Below are positions 1-5,160 of a stretch of 5,410 nucleotides of DNA, piece after piece. The position numbers and the translations under genes are program-made. Position 1 is the stretch's first letter. Each line of letters starts with the position of its first letter. The notes beneath the pieces were generated by a model. It saw nothing but the letters and a program-made list of their open reading frames with translations, did no database searches and had not been told where the DNA came from. This DNA is from an uncultured bacterium (GTDB taxonomy: Bacteria; Patescibacteria; Microgenomatia; Levybacterales; UBA12049): contig CAMPGJ010000079.1 in NCBI GenBank assembly GCA_946885425.1, positions 1 through 5,410 on the forward strand. Reading direction: 5' to 3'.

Positions 1-23
1 AGAAGGAAAAGGTAGTTATTATT

Positions 24-470
24 CTAGAAGAGGAATGGTAGTTTAAAAACTTTGATCCAAAATATTGTATAGACGGCGAAAAAGACGACTGCTCCTATGA
101 TATAGAGTATACGCAGCAAAGGGGAGCTTTCTTTTGCCTGTCCTGCTACTGCTGCTGGTGATGGGAGACTCCCGGTTGGAGTGAATGGATTAGGAGCTGA
201 TGTAGTGCCAGCTGGTTGAGGTGTTTGCCAAGGATTAACCGGCGGCTGTATAGGAGGGGTAGAGAGCTCGGGTGTCACTGGTGAGAGTGTATCACTAGCT
301 GTGGGGGCAGTATCCGTTGCTGCATGAGCTGGAGTTCCTCCATCCGCGACTGTAGGAGTAGGCTCTGGAGTAGGACTTGGCATGGCAGCAGCAGGGCTTG
401 TTGTTCCCATAACACGCTCATATGTCTCTCTCAGCTTTGGATCAAGATTAGTAAGGGCTTTAGGATCCAT
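24..470 (-). CDS. Pro/Thr-rich protein with a C-terminal membrane anchor, hypothetical
   Basis: The function is unknown. Read from the ATG at 470, the protein has 148 residues. A short charged N-terminal part (about 1-22, with LDPKLRETYERVMGT) is followed by a low-complexity stretch rich in Pro, Thr, Ala and Ser (about 23-115). One hydrophobic helix (about 118-138) and a short tail ending KLPFLF close the protein, so it is probably a tail-anchored membrane protein. I recall the MDPK...LDPKL.ETYERVMGT opening from hypothetical proteins of CPR bacteria, but this is memory and was not searched. The frame stays open upstream to an ATG at 536, which would give 170 residues. I prefer 470 because a good promoter (487-515) lies inside that extension and AGAG stands a few bases before this ATG. 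The gene diverges from the surface protein at 590, which also has a Pro/Thr-rich linker, so a shared envelope role is possible. Confidence 0.7.
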   Translation of the reverse strand: MDPKALTNLDPKLRETYERVMGTTSPAAAMPSPTPEPTPTVADGGTPAHAATDTAPTASDTLSPVTPELSTPPIQPPVNPWQTPQPAGTTSAPNPFTPTGSLPSPAAVAGQAKESSPLLRILYIIGAVVFFAVYTIFWIKVFKLPFLF

Positions 471-486
471 AATTTTCTCTAATTTA

Positions 487-515
487 ATCATCAGATATTT
501 GATAAAGAATGTCAA
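487..515 (-). promoter_or_regulatory. Sigma70-type promoter for the 24-470 gene
   Basis: On the minus strand there is a perfect -35 TTGACA (515 to 510), a 17-base spacer and a -10 GATGAT (492 to 487, 4 of 6 consensus bases). The predicted transcription start is near 480, about ten bases before the ATG at 470. This leaves a very short leader and argues against the longer start at 536. Confidence 0.5.
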
Positions 516-589
516 GAGTTCTTTAGGTATCACCATTCTTATTTGACTTTTTGCTGATAAGTTTGTTAACCTAATAGAGACAAGTTAAT

Positions 590-1780
590 ATGTCTAAAGA
601 GAAATTAATTTATCTTTTCCTTGTTCCTGCGCTCTTCTTAGCGATATATGTTGCTGGACAACAAAGCATCTACAAGCAGCATGCACAAACTCCTCAGGTA
701 ACGCCACCTTTTACCTCCATTGGCGATTGTGTTGTGAATAACAATTGCCCTTCACCAGAGCCTACTGTTGAGGGTCAGCAACCAGTACAGAATGTGCCTA
801 CTCAAAGTGCTCAGCAACCGGTTAATCAGCTGCCGGTTAGTGAGGGTATAAATACGCAAACTACTGATAATTCTAAACTTGCTGAATTGCTTGAGAAGTT
901 AAAGGATCTGTTAAAACAGCTCACGGGTGATACATGTGAGGCTGATGGTATTGGGTCTAATAGTATAGGAGCGGCTGATGATATACAGGCAAACCGTCAT
1001 GGACATAGAAGGAAAAAATGGAAACACAAGCATGGTTTATATAAGAAGTTAAAATGTCCGAAGCAAAATGGTGGACAGCAAGGCGGAGGAAGCCAGCCTC
1101 AACCAACTGATGAGCCTCAACCAACTGATGAGCCTCAACCAACCGATGAGCCCCAACCAACCGATGTGCCTGTCCCAACTAACCCTCCTGCTGGTGGTCA
1201 GCAGGGCGGAGGGAATCAGCCTCAACCTACTGCTATAGCTCCTACAAGTCCTCCATCAGGTGGTGCTATTACAGGTGTTTGTAGTGGGGGGTTGATGGCT
1301 ACTGAGCCGGCCCATGATTATACAAGGGTACAATATGGTGGAAAAACCGTTAACGTACGTACGAGGAATATGCTGCAAATAGCTGAAGGCATTGCAGAAC
1401 CTTTGGATGTACCTACTCCATTTAGTTTGACACAGGGAAGTTATAATACAGGAGTTGCTGCAAGTGCCGGTACACATGATGGTGGAGGTGTTGTAGATAT
1501 TAGCGTGAACAATATGGATACTACTCAAAGGAATAATGCCGTAAGAGCGCTTCGTTTAGCAGGATTTGCCGCTTGGCTACGTTCACCCGATGAAGGATTT
1601 GCGTATCATATCCATGCAAATGCAATTGGTGATAGAGAGATGCAATCGCTTGCGATGACACAAGTTGATAATTATTTCGATGGACTAAGTGGTTTGGCAG
1701 GTAATGGCCAAGATTCTGCTCCTGCTTCTGTTGGGCGTCCAATTCCCTCATGGGCCGCTATGTACGGGACATGCCAGTAG
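590..1780 (+). CDS. Membrane-anchored or secreted protein with C-terminal M15/Hedgehog-like metallopeptidase domain
   Basis: This is probably an extracytoplasmic zinc peptidase acting on cell-wall peptides; the family is inferred from motifs only. The 396 residues run as follows: a hydrophobic signal or anchor (about 6-23, no clear lipobox); a Pro/Gln/Thr linker with C47 and C53; a short amphipathic helix (95-112); a Lys/His/Arg-rich patch (136-158); a stalk with tandem PQPTDE repeats (170-193) between two near-identical GGQQGGG[SN]QPQPT blocks (161-173 and 202-214); and a globular domain (about 229-396). That domain carries GTHDGGGVVDI (H296, D303), with the H-x6-D spacing of the SxHxxGxAxD motif, and YHIHA (H340, H342), which would supply the third metal ligand. 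I recall similar THDGGGVVD...HIHA proteins in Actinobacteria. The usual ExxH glutamate is not evident; E335 lies five residues before H340. C231 and C395 could form a disulfide closing the domain. No good SD precedes the ATG (only AGAGA), and TTGACT at 543-548 lacks a convincing -10. Confidence 0.75.
   Translation: MSKEKLIYLFLVPALFLAIYVAGQQSIYKQHAQTPQVTPPFTSIGDCVVNNNCPSPEPTVEGQQPVQNVPTQSAQQPVNQLPVSEGINTQTTDNSKLAELLEKLKDLLKQLTGDTCEADGIGSNSIGAADDIQANRHGHRRKKWKHKHGLYKKLKCPKQNGGQQGGGSQPQPTDEPQPTDEPQPTDEPQPTDVPVPTNPPAGGQQGGGNQPQPTAIAPTSPPSGGAITGVCSGGLMATEPAHDYTRVQYGGKTVNVRTRNMLQIAEGIAEPLDVPTPFSLTQGSYNTGVAASAGTHDGGGVVDISVNNMDTTQRNNAVRALRLAGFAAWLRSPDEGFAYHIHANAIGDREMQSLAMTQVDNYFDGLSGLAGNGQDSAPASVGRPIPSWAAMYGTCQ
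1097..1168 (+). repeat. In-frame tandem repeat, four 18-base units (PQPTDE)
   Basis: Four consecutive 18-base copies of CCTCAACCAACTGATGAG start at 1097, 1115, 1133 and 1151. Copies 1 and 2 are identical, copy 3 has one silent change, and copy 4 ends in GTG and so encodes DV. They form the stalk of the surface protein. Near-identity at DNA level suggests recent expansion by slippage. The unit is a multiple of three, so copy-number change would alter stalk length without breaking the frame. Confidence 0.95.
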
Positions 1781-1781
1781 C

Positions 1782-1882
1782 TTAGTCTTCTGTTATCGGG
1801 TTTTCAGATTTCAGTTTTCAGTTACTCAGACCGAAAAACCGAAAACTGAAAGACTAACTTCTGATAACTGAAAACCGATAAC
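1782..1882 (+). repeat. Intergenic inverted-repeat element built from CTGAAAAC/GATAACTG words
   Basis: The gap between the surface protein and the DHH gene is filled by variants of one word in both orientations. Perfect inverted pairs include TTTCAGTTTTC (1809-1819) with GAAAACTGAAA (1841-1851), GTTTTCAGTTA (1814-1824) with TAACTGAAAAC (1865-1875), and TTAGTCTT (1782-1789) with AAGACTAA (1850-1857). GTTATCGG-G-TTTTCAG near 1792-1807 matches CTGAAAACCGATAAC (1868-1882) with one bulged base. The RNA could fold in several competing ways. It may work as a transcript end for the upstream gene, but there is no clean GC stem plus U-tract. Confidence 0.75.
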
Positions 1883-1901
1883 TGGTTACCCAGTGGGATT
1901 A

Positions 1902-1910
1902 TGCTATACT
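1902..1910 (+). promoter_or_regulatory. Extended -10 promoter giving a leaderless or near-leaderless DHH mRNA
   Basis: TGCTATACT is an extended -10 (TGn plus TATACT, 5 of 6 consensus bases). I see no good -35 at 16-18 bases, as expected for extended -10 promoters. The box ends seven bases before the ATG at 1918, so the predicted start of transcription falls at or next to the start codon. No SD sequence is present. Confidence 0.55.
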
Positions 1911-1917
1911 ACTTATT

Positions 1918-2823
1918 ATGAAGGTCATCGTCACACATATGTCTCCTGATTGGGACGCAATAAGCTCTACATGGCTGCTGAAAAAGTATCTTTCAGGATG
2001 GCAGGAAGCACAGGTTCGTTTTGTCCCGGCGGGACAACGGTTAGATGGGAAGGAACCCAAAGCCATGAGTGTGGATGAAGATCCAATTGTGATTGTAGGT
2101 GCAGATGAGATTATTCATGTTGATACAGGTCTCATGCCTCTTGACCATCATCAGACACAGGATAGAAATGTTTCCGCTGCATCTTTAACGTGGGATTATG
2201 TGCGAAAAAATTTAGAAAAGACAGGAACACCACTGCGCTCAGAGCATAGTGAGGCTATCTCACGAGTTATCAAAATCATTGTAGAGACAGATCATTTCAA
2301 GGAAGTGTTTTGGCCAGATGCAGCATCAGATCATTATGAACTCAGTTTTCTTGGCTTATTGGATGGATTGAAATATGAAAAACCAGGACAAGATATGCTC
2401 TATCTTGAGTTTGGGATGCAATGCCTTAATGCATTTGTTGCTGAATTTGAGAATAGAATCTGGGCTGAAAAAGAAATCACTGAAAAGGGTGTGAAATTTG
2501 ATACCCGGTTTGGACCAGGTATGGGATTTGAAACTCTGAATGATACAGTTCTTAAGCTGGCACAAAAAAAAGGATACGTTTTGGTAGTACGTAAAGATCC
2601 ACGGAAAGGGTATGTGCGTATAAAGGCGTTACCTGATCAGGAGGAAAATAAAGGAGCTAATTTATCTCTTGTGTATGAACAATTAAAAAAGATTGACCCT
2701 GAGGCAACATGGTTTTTGCATGTTTCCAATAAAATGCTTTTAAATGGTTCACCGAAAAATCCCAAGATGAGGCCCACCAAATTAACGTTAAGTGAGATAA
2801 TAAAAGTAGTTCAAAATGTATGA
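1918..2823 (+). CDS. DHH-family phosphoesterase-like protein
   Basis: This is probably a cytoplasmic metal-dependent phosphoesterase or nuclease of the DHH superfamily (relatives include RecJ, NrnA and exopolyphosphatases); its substrate cannot be named. The 301 residues show THMSPDWDA at the N-terminus (H7, D11, D13), HVDTG (D69), the signature LDHHQT (D76, H77, H78) and VETDH (D125). These are the expected order and spacing for the two-metal site. The C-terminal part, from about 195, is not a DHHA1 domain that I recognise. It ends in WFLHVSNKMLLNGS...NPKMRPTKLTL (265-291), a conserved-looking block rather like the tail seen in MYG1-type DHH proteins, though I am not sure of that link. The start is fixed by the -10 box seven bases upstream. 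The next gene (HIT) lies 106 bases on with its own -10 boxes, so an operon is possible but not required. Confidence 0.78.
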   Translation: MKVIVTHMSPDWDAISSTWLLKKYLSGWQEAQVRFVPAGQRLDGKEPKAMSVDEDPIVIVGADEIIHVDTGLMPLDHHQTQDRNVSAASLTWDYVRKNLEKTGTPLRSEHSEAISRVIKIIVETDHFKEVFWPDAASDHYELSFLGLLDGLKYEKPGQDMLYLEFGMQCLNAFVAEFENRIWAEKEITEKGVKFDTRFGPGMGFETLNDTVLKLAQKKGYVLVVRKDPRKGYVRIKALPDQEENKGANLSLVYEQLKKIDPEATWFLHVSNKMLLNGSPKNPKMRPTKLTLSEIIKVVQNV

Positions 2824-2824
2824 C

Positions 2825-2926
2825 ATGCGAATTGCAACAAATTTTATCCGAATTTGGCTACAAATATTTATAATATAATTTGTAGATTCGTGGTAGATTT
2901 GTAGTGTGATTCGTAGAAATTCGCAT
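2825..2926 (+). repeat. Intergenic inverted-repeat element built from GATTCGTAG words
   Basis: The gap before the HIT gene is bounded by a perfect 9-base inverted repeat, ATGCGAATT (2825-2833) and AATTCGCAT (2918-2926). Inside it, CTACAAAT (2858-2865) pairs with ATTTGTAG (2878-2885). The right arm carries direct copies GATTCGT (2885-2891), GATTTGT (2896-2902) and GATTCGT (2908-2914) at 11- to 12-base steps, and rough counterparts occur in opposite orientation on the left. It has the same style as the other intergenic elements here but a different word. Confidence 0.7.
2869..2879 (+). promoter_or_regulatory. Two overlapping -10 boxes (TATAAT) for the HIT gene
   Basis: Two perfect TATAAT hexamers share one base (2869-2874 and 2874-2879). 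No good -35 is visible at 16-18 bases. They sit between the arms of the CTACAAAT/ATTTGTAG inverted repeat, which could act as an operator or be coincidental. Transcription would start near 2881-2886, giving a leader of about 45 bases. Confidence 0.45.
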
Positions 2927-2929
2927 CTT

Positions 2930-3256
2930 ATGGATTGTATTTTTTGTAAATTAAGAGATAAGCAAGTTCCGGCGAAAATTCTTTATGAGGATGAGGACGT
3001 CATTGTATTCCCAGATATTCATCCTGTTAGACCGGTTCATCTGCTGATTATTCCTAAGCAGCATGTCCAGGAGCTTCTTTTGGTAGAGGAACCTGTATTA
3101 TTCCAGAAATTATTTATGGTTGTACAAAACATGATTAAGCGGGAGGGATTAGCAGACAAAGGGTATCGTGTCACTGTCAATGGCGGGGGAGCACAATATG
3201 TCAACCATCTTCATATCCATCTAACAGGACCTCTACGTCAAACAGAGGCGATATAG
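2930..3256 (+). CDS. HIT-family nucleotide hydrolase/transferase (HinT-like)
   Basis: This is a histidine-triad protein. Members bind nucleotides and hydrolyse or transfer nucleoside phosphates (for example purine nucleoside phosphoramidates or Ap4A) through a covalent nucleotidyl-histidine; the exact substrate is not readable here. The 108 residues begin MDCIFCK and contain DIHPVRPVHLLIIPKQH (29-45). They end with the triad HLHIHL (H93, H95, H97), in which the middle His would be the nucleophile. C3, C6, H45 and H93 match the structural zinc site found in many bacterial HIT proteins. The length is typical of the family, so the gene seems intact. A GTG at 2906 in the same frame would add eight residues, but MDCIFCK is the canonical opening and the upstream codons lie in the repeat element, so I chose the ATG at 2930. 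No SD is visible. The stop is two bases from the stop of the opposing hydrolase gene. Confidence 0.92.
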   Translation: MDCIFCKLRDKQVPAKILYEDEDVIVFPDIHPVRPVHLLIIPKQHVQELLLVEEPVLFQKLFMVVQNMIKREGLADKGYRVTVNGGGAQYVNHLHIHLTGPLRQTEAI

Positions 3257-3258
3257 CT

Positions 3259-4272
3259 TTAAATATTCTTTTCGGATTTTGCTCTTGCTGCTTTTATCAC
3301 ATGGCTTATTAAATTTATATATTTGTCATTATTGTAGATAGAAGCGTGGCCAATATTGTCTGTAGCTGAATAAAACCCGTCAAATAATATCTTGGGTTGG
3401 TTTGTTGATTTAGTATCCTTTCTGGATAATCCTATTTTTTTCAGGATTTCAGGATCTTCTTGATTGCCTCCTGCTTCTGCAACACCTTTTTGTAAATCGC
3501 GCATAGGAAAAATGCTATCACCCGATCCATGGATGCCATAGATCAGTACGCCTTTTTCTCTGAGGCTGGGTAGCTCTCTTCTGATATCAGTGTGTGCGAG
3601 AGCAGCAATTTCTTGAATTGATTGGCTAGGGTGTCGTGCAACGTAGTTAAATGCCTGTTCAATACCATGTACAAGATAAGTCTGTTTAAGAGGGTGTTTA
3701 AAAATTTCTTTTCCTTCCAGCTTTGCATGTTCAAAAAATCGCTCCGTAAGTGAAAGTGGATTTTCCGAAGCAGTTAATTTTGTATCAATGAGGGTAAGCG
3801 TATCGATCCATTCTGGGCGTTTTACTGCTGAAAGTGCTGCGTTGACACCCCCATCTGAGCGCCCTGCAATATCCACTTTACCTTGTGATATTCTTTCTTC
3901 ATCAGGATTATCAGGATTGAACCTGCGTGCTTGATTAATGAGGGCTAGCGTTACTTCTATCTTTTGATCTTGTGCCTGTGGGAGTCCATTGCTTTCCGTA
4001 TCTAATTTTTGACGGGGGTAAGAGAGAGTAAAAACAGAGCGTCCGTCGTCATACTCTTTTTTAAGCATTTTCTTTAAGAGATCAGGATTTTCTGTAAATC
4101 CCGGAGCAATAATTAATGGTACATCCGAGGTGACTCTATCAGGCGGTGGACAGATAAGAAGATAGTCAACTGATTTGCTGCCTACCTCCATGCTACGTCT
4201 TTTTCTGAATTGTTTATCAAATGAATAATCATATGCTGGCTGTTTTGGAACAGTTTCGATTGTCATACTCAT
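3259..4272 (-). CDS. Alpha/beta hydrolase, serine type
   Basis: This is a probable serine hydrolase (esterase- or acylase-like) with unknown substrate. It has 337 residues and no signal peptide, so it is likely cytoplasmic. An early strand, PLIIAPGFTENP (52-63), fits the oxyanion-hole loop of the fold. The nucleophile elbow is VDIAGRSDGG (S139, pattern GxSxGG). GIHGSGD (D252) and NIGHAS (H309) are well placed as the acid and base of the catalytic triad. The region from about 165 to 235 is helical in character and probably forms the lid. The first 30 residues are polar and basic. Two in-frame starts lie close together, at 4272 and 4266. A TATGAT box (4283 to 4278) stands so near that a leaderless mRNA might favour 4266. 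No properly spaced SD exists; AGGAAG is about 18 bases upstream. The gene is convergent with the HIT gene and has no operon partner here. Confidence 0.82.
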   Translation of the reverse strand: MSMTIETVPKQPAYDYSFDKQFRKRRSMEVGSKSVDYLLICPPPDRVTSDVPLIIAPGFTENPDLLKKMLKKEYDDGRSVFTLSYPRQKLDTESNGLPQAQDQKIEVTLALINQARRFNPDNPDEERISQGKVDIAGRSDGGVNAALSAVKRPEWIDTLTLIDTKLTASENPLSLTERFFEHAKLEGKEIFKHPLKQTYLVHGIEQAFNYVARHPSQSIQEIAALAHTDIRRELPSLREKGVLIYGIHGSGDSIFPMRDLQKGVAEAGGNQEDPEILKKIGLSRKDTKSTNQPKILFDGFYSATDNIGHASIYNNDKYINLISHVIKAARAKSEKNI

Positions 4273-4277
4273 GAGAT

Positions 4278-4302
4278 ATCATATTTTACTTCCTATAGTC
4301 AA
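4278..4302 (-). promoter_or_regulatory. Possible promoter of the alpha/beta hydrolase gene
   Basis: On the minus strand TATGAT (4283 to 4278, 5 of 6) lies five bases before the ATG at 4272. TTGACT (4302 to 4297) is only 13 bases upstream of it, too close for a normal pair; TTCATT is the poor alternative at 17 bases. Transcription would begin at or just inside the first ATG. Confidence 0.3.
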
Positions 4303-4335
4303 TGAATTCTTACAAACTTCTCAAATTCCCGAGTA

Positions 4336-4364
4336 TTTACAGAAACAGGGTTTTGGAGTACAAT
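4336..4364 (+). promoter_or_regulatory. rpsU: Sigma70-type promoter for rpsU-ybeY
   Basis: TTTACA (4336-4341, 5 of 6), a 17-base spacer and TACAAT (4359-4364, 5 of 6) form the best two-box promoter in the window. It lies in the 299-base non-coding stretch 4273-4571 and points at rpsU. The predicted start near 4371 gives a leader of about 200 bases, long for such a compact region. Downstream, TTGACA (4381-4386) with TTTGAT (4405-4410, 18-base spacer) is a weaker second candidate. Confidence 0.5.
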
Positions 4365-4426
4365 AGAGTACTAGAAGTTCTTGACATGGGATGTCTTTGA
4401 TTTATTTGATATTGATTTCTTGAGAG

Positions 4427-4482
4427 CTTGAATTTTTGATTTTTTGATCAATTATTCGAATTTTCAAATATTCAATTTCAAG
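4427..4482 (+). repeat. AT-rich imperfect palindrome in the rpsU leader (TTGAATTT words)
   Basis: CTTGAA (4427-4432) and TTCAAG (4477-4482) bound a low-complexity block. Its left half repeats TTGA-type words (TTGAATTTTTGATTTTTTGA) and its right half repeats the reverse complement type (TTTTCAAATATTCAATTTCAAG). More TTGAT words extend the left side from about 4398. The stem is imperfect and AT-rich. By position it lies inside the presumed rpsU leader. Confidence 0.55.
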
Positions 4483-4520
4483 TGTTCCCACTTCACACAT
4501 CAAGAATTCTAATCTTTAAA

Positions 4521-4562
4521 ATTGCTGAAAGTACTTTTTAGCAATCTTCCAAAGAGGGGGTG
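4521..4562 (+). promoter_or_regulatory. rpsU: rpsU leader hairpin and extended Shine-Dalgarno site
   Basis: A hairpin at 4521-4545 pairs ATTGCTGAAA with TTTTTAGCAAT (ten base pairs, one of them G-U, with a small loop). Eight bases later AGAGGGGGTG (4553-4562) matches the ideal SD AAAGGAGGTG at 8 of 10 positions, and both differences are A to G, which still allow G-U pairing. The site ends nine bases before the ATG at 4572. No other gene in this window has a comparable SD, so initiation of rpsU appears to be under a different regime from its neighbours. Confidence 0.55.
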
Positions 4563-4571
4563 TTTTTATAT

Positions 4572-4769
4572 ATGGTACATGTCAAAAAATTACCAGGACA
4601 ATCAGATGAACAGGTTATCCGAACTTTCTCAAAAAAAGTTATGGATGCAGGTATCGTCCAAGAGGCAAAACGCAGAAAGTTTTATCTTAAGCCATCTCTT
4701 GCAAAAAAATTAAAGAAAAAGCTGAAGCAGGAAGAAGCATCAAGAATGAAATTCTATAGTACGAATTAA
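4572..4769 (+). CDS. rpsU: Small ribosomal subunit protein bS21
   Basis: bS21 is a small basic protein of the 30S platform, close to the 3' end of 16S rRNA and the anti-SD, where it aids initiation. The 65 residues begin MVHVKKLPGQSDEQVIRTFS and continue with KKVMDAGIVQEAKRRKFYLKP, matching the family pattern of a short strand, a first helix with FxxxV, and the G-I-x-x-E-x-[KR]RR-x-[FY]-x-KP block at 27-41. A Lys-rich second helix follows (44-56). Length is normal for the family. The ATG at 4572 is chosen because it begins the conserved MVHVKK and is served by the extended SD; a GTG at 4560 lies within the SD itself. The TAA stop overlaps the ATG of ybeY by one base (TAATG), so translation of the two is probably coupled. 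Confidence 0.93.
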   Translation: MVHVKKLPGQSDEQVIRTFSKKVMDAGIVQEAKRRKFYLKPSLAKKLKKKLKQEEASRMKFYSTN

Positions 4770-5149
4770 TGACAAATATTCTTATCTACGTTGAAAGCAG
4801 ATATAAAGTAAATAGAAAGCGTATAAAATCTGCTATTCTTTCTGTATTGGAAGAGCAACAAGTTCAGAGCGATATTGAAGTATCTATCGCTATTGTGGGT
4901 GATCGCAAGATGAAGGCTCTCAATAAAAAGTACCGTGATAAGGATACGACAACAAATATTCTTTCATTCCCACTTGCGGAAGGTGAACAAGCGCCTTTGC
5001 CACCAGGTGTGACACGGTTAGGTGACATTATTATTTCCTACCCAGTACTTATTAAAGAATCGTCTGAGCAGGATATGTTGGTAGATGATAGAGTAGAGGA
5101 ATTAGTCCGTCATGGGATGCTACACCTACTCGGGTTGCACCACGAGTAG
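4769..5149 (+). CDS. ybeY: Endoribonuclease YbeY (16S rRNA maturation factor), short form
   Basis: YbeY is a zinc-dependent single-strand RNase needed for 16S rRNA 3' end processing and 70S quality control. The 126 residues show the family landmarks in order: LNKKYRDKDTTTNILSFPLAEGE (51-73, with R56 at the conserved catalytic arginine), RLGDIIIS (83-90), and HGMLHLLGLHHE (115-126), giving zinc ligands H115, H119 and H125. The usual GYDH reads GLHH, so the Asp before the third ligand is replaced by H124. The protein stops one residue after the metal site, whereas the E. coli protein (about 155 residues) continues with a C-terminal helix. After the stop the sequence enters the intergenic repeat, so no lost tail is recoverable in frame. 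No SD is present; the start overlaps the rpsU stop by one base, which implies coupled translation. Confidence 0.93.
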   Translation: MTNILIYVESRYKVNRKRIKSAILSVLEEQQVQSDIEVSIAIVGDRKMKALNKKYRDKDTTTNILSFPLAEGEQAPLPPGVTRLGDIIISYPVLIKESSEQDMLVDDRVEELVRHGMLHLLGLHHE

Positions 5150-5160
5150 AATGATAGATT

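Noticed and set aside
471..536. N-terminal extension of the Pro/Thr-rich protein to the ATG at 536
   Set aside because: A promoter with perfect -35 lies within it, no SD serves it, and the MDPK start is the one that looks conserved.
957..1178. Minus-strand open frame of 73 codons over the tandem repeat
   Set aside because: It is the antisense shadow of the PQPTDE repeat, giving a repetitive HQLVEA peptide with no start signals and no family resemblance.
1256..1751. Two minus-strand open frames (1256-1528 and 1521-1751) under the surface-protein domain
   Set aside because: The plus-strand frame here encodes a coherent domain with metal-binding motifs; the antisense peptides show no recognisable composition or motif.
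1689..1871. Plus-strand open frame of 60 codons running into the intergenic repeat
   Set aside because: It overlaps the end of the surface gene in another frame and its tail simply translates the repeat words.
2356..2565. Minus-strand open frame inside the DHH gene
   Set aside because: It is antisense to a well-supported gene and has no motif or start signal.
3240..3275. Bidirectional terminator between the convergent HIT and hydrolase genes
   Set aside because: The stops are two bases apart and I find no stem-loop with a U-tract in or around the junction.
3543..3734. Minus-strand open frame inside the alpha/beta hydrolase gene
   Set aside because: It is an alternative frame of the same strand within an intact hydrolase coding sequence.
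4522..4713. Plus-strand open frame overlapping the leader and rpsU
   Set aside because: It is out of frame with bS21, starts inside the leader hairpin and has no family resemblance.
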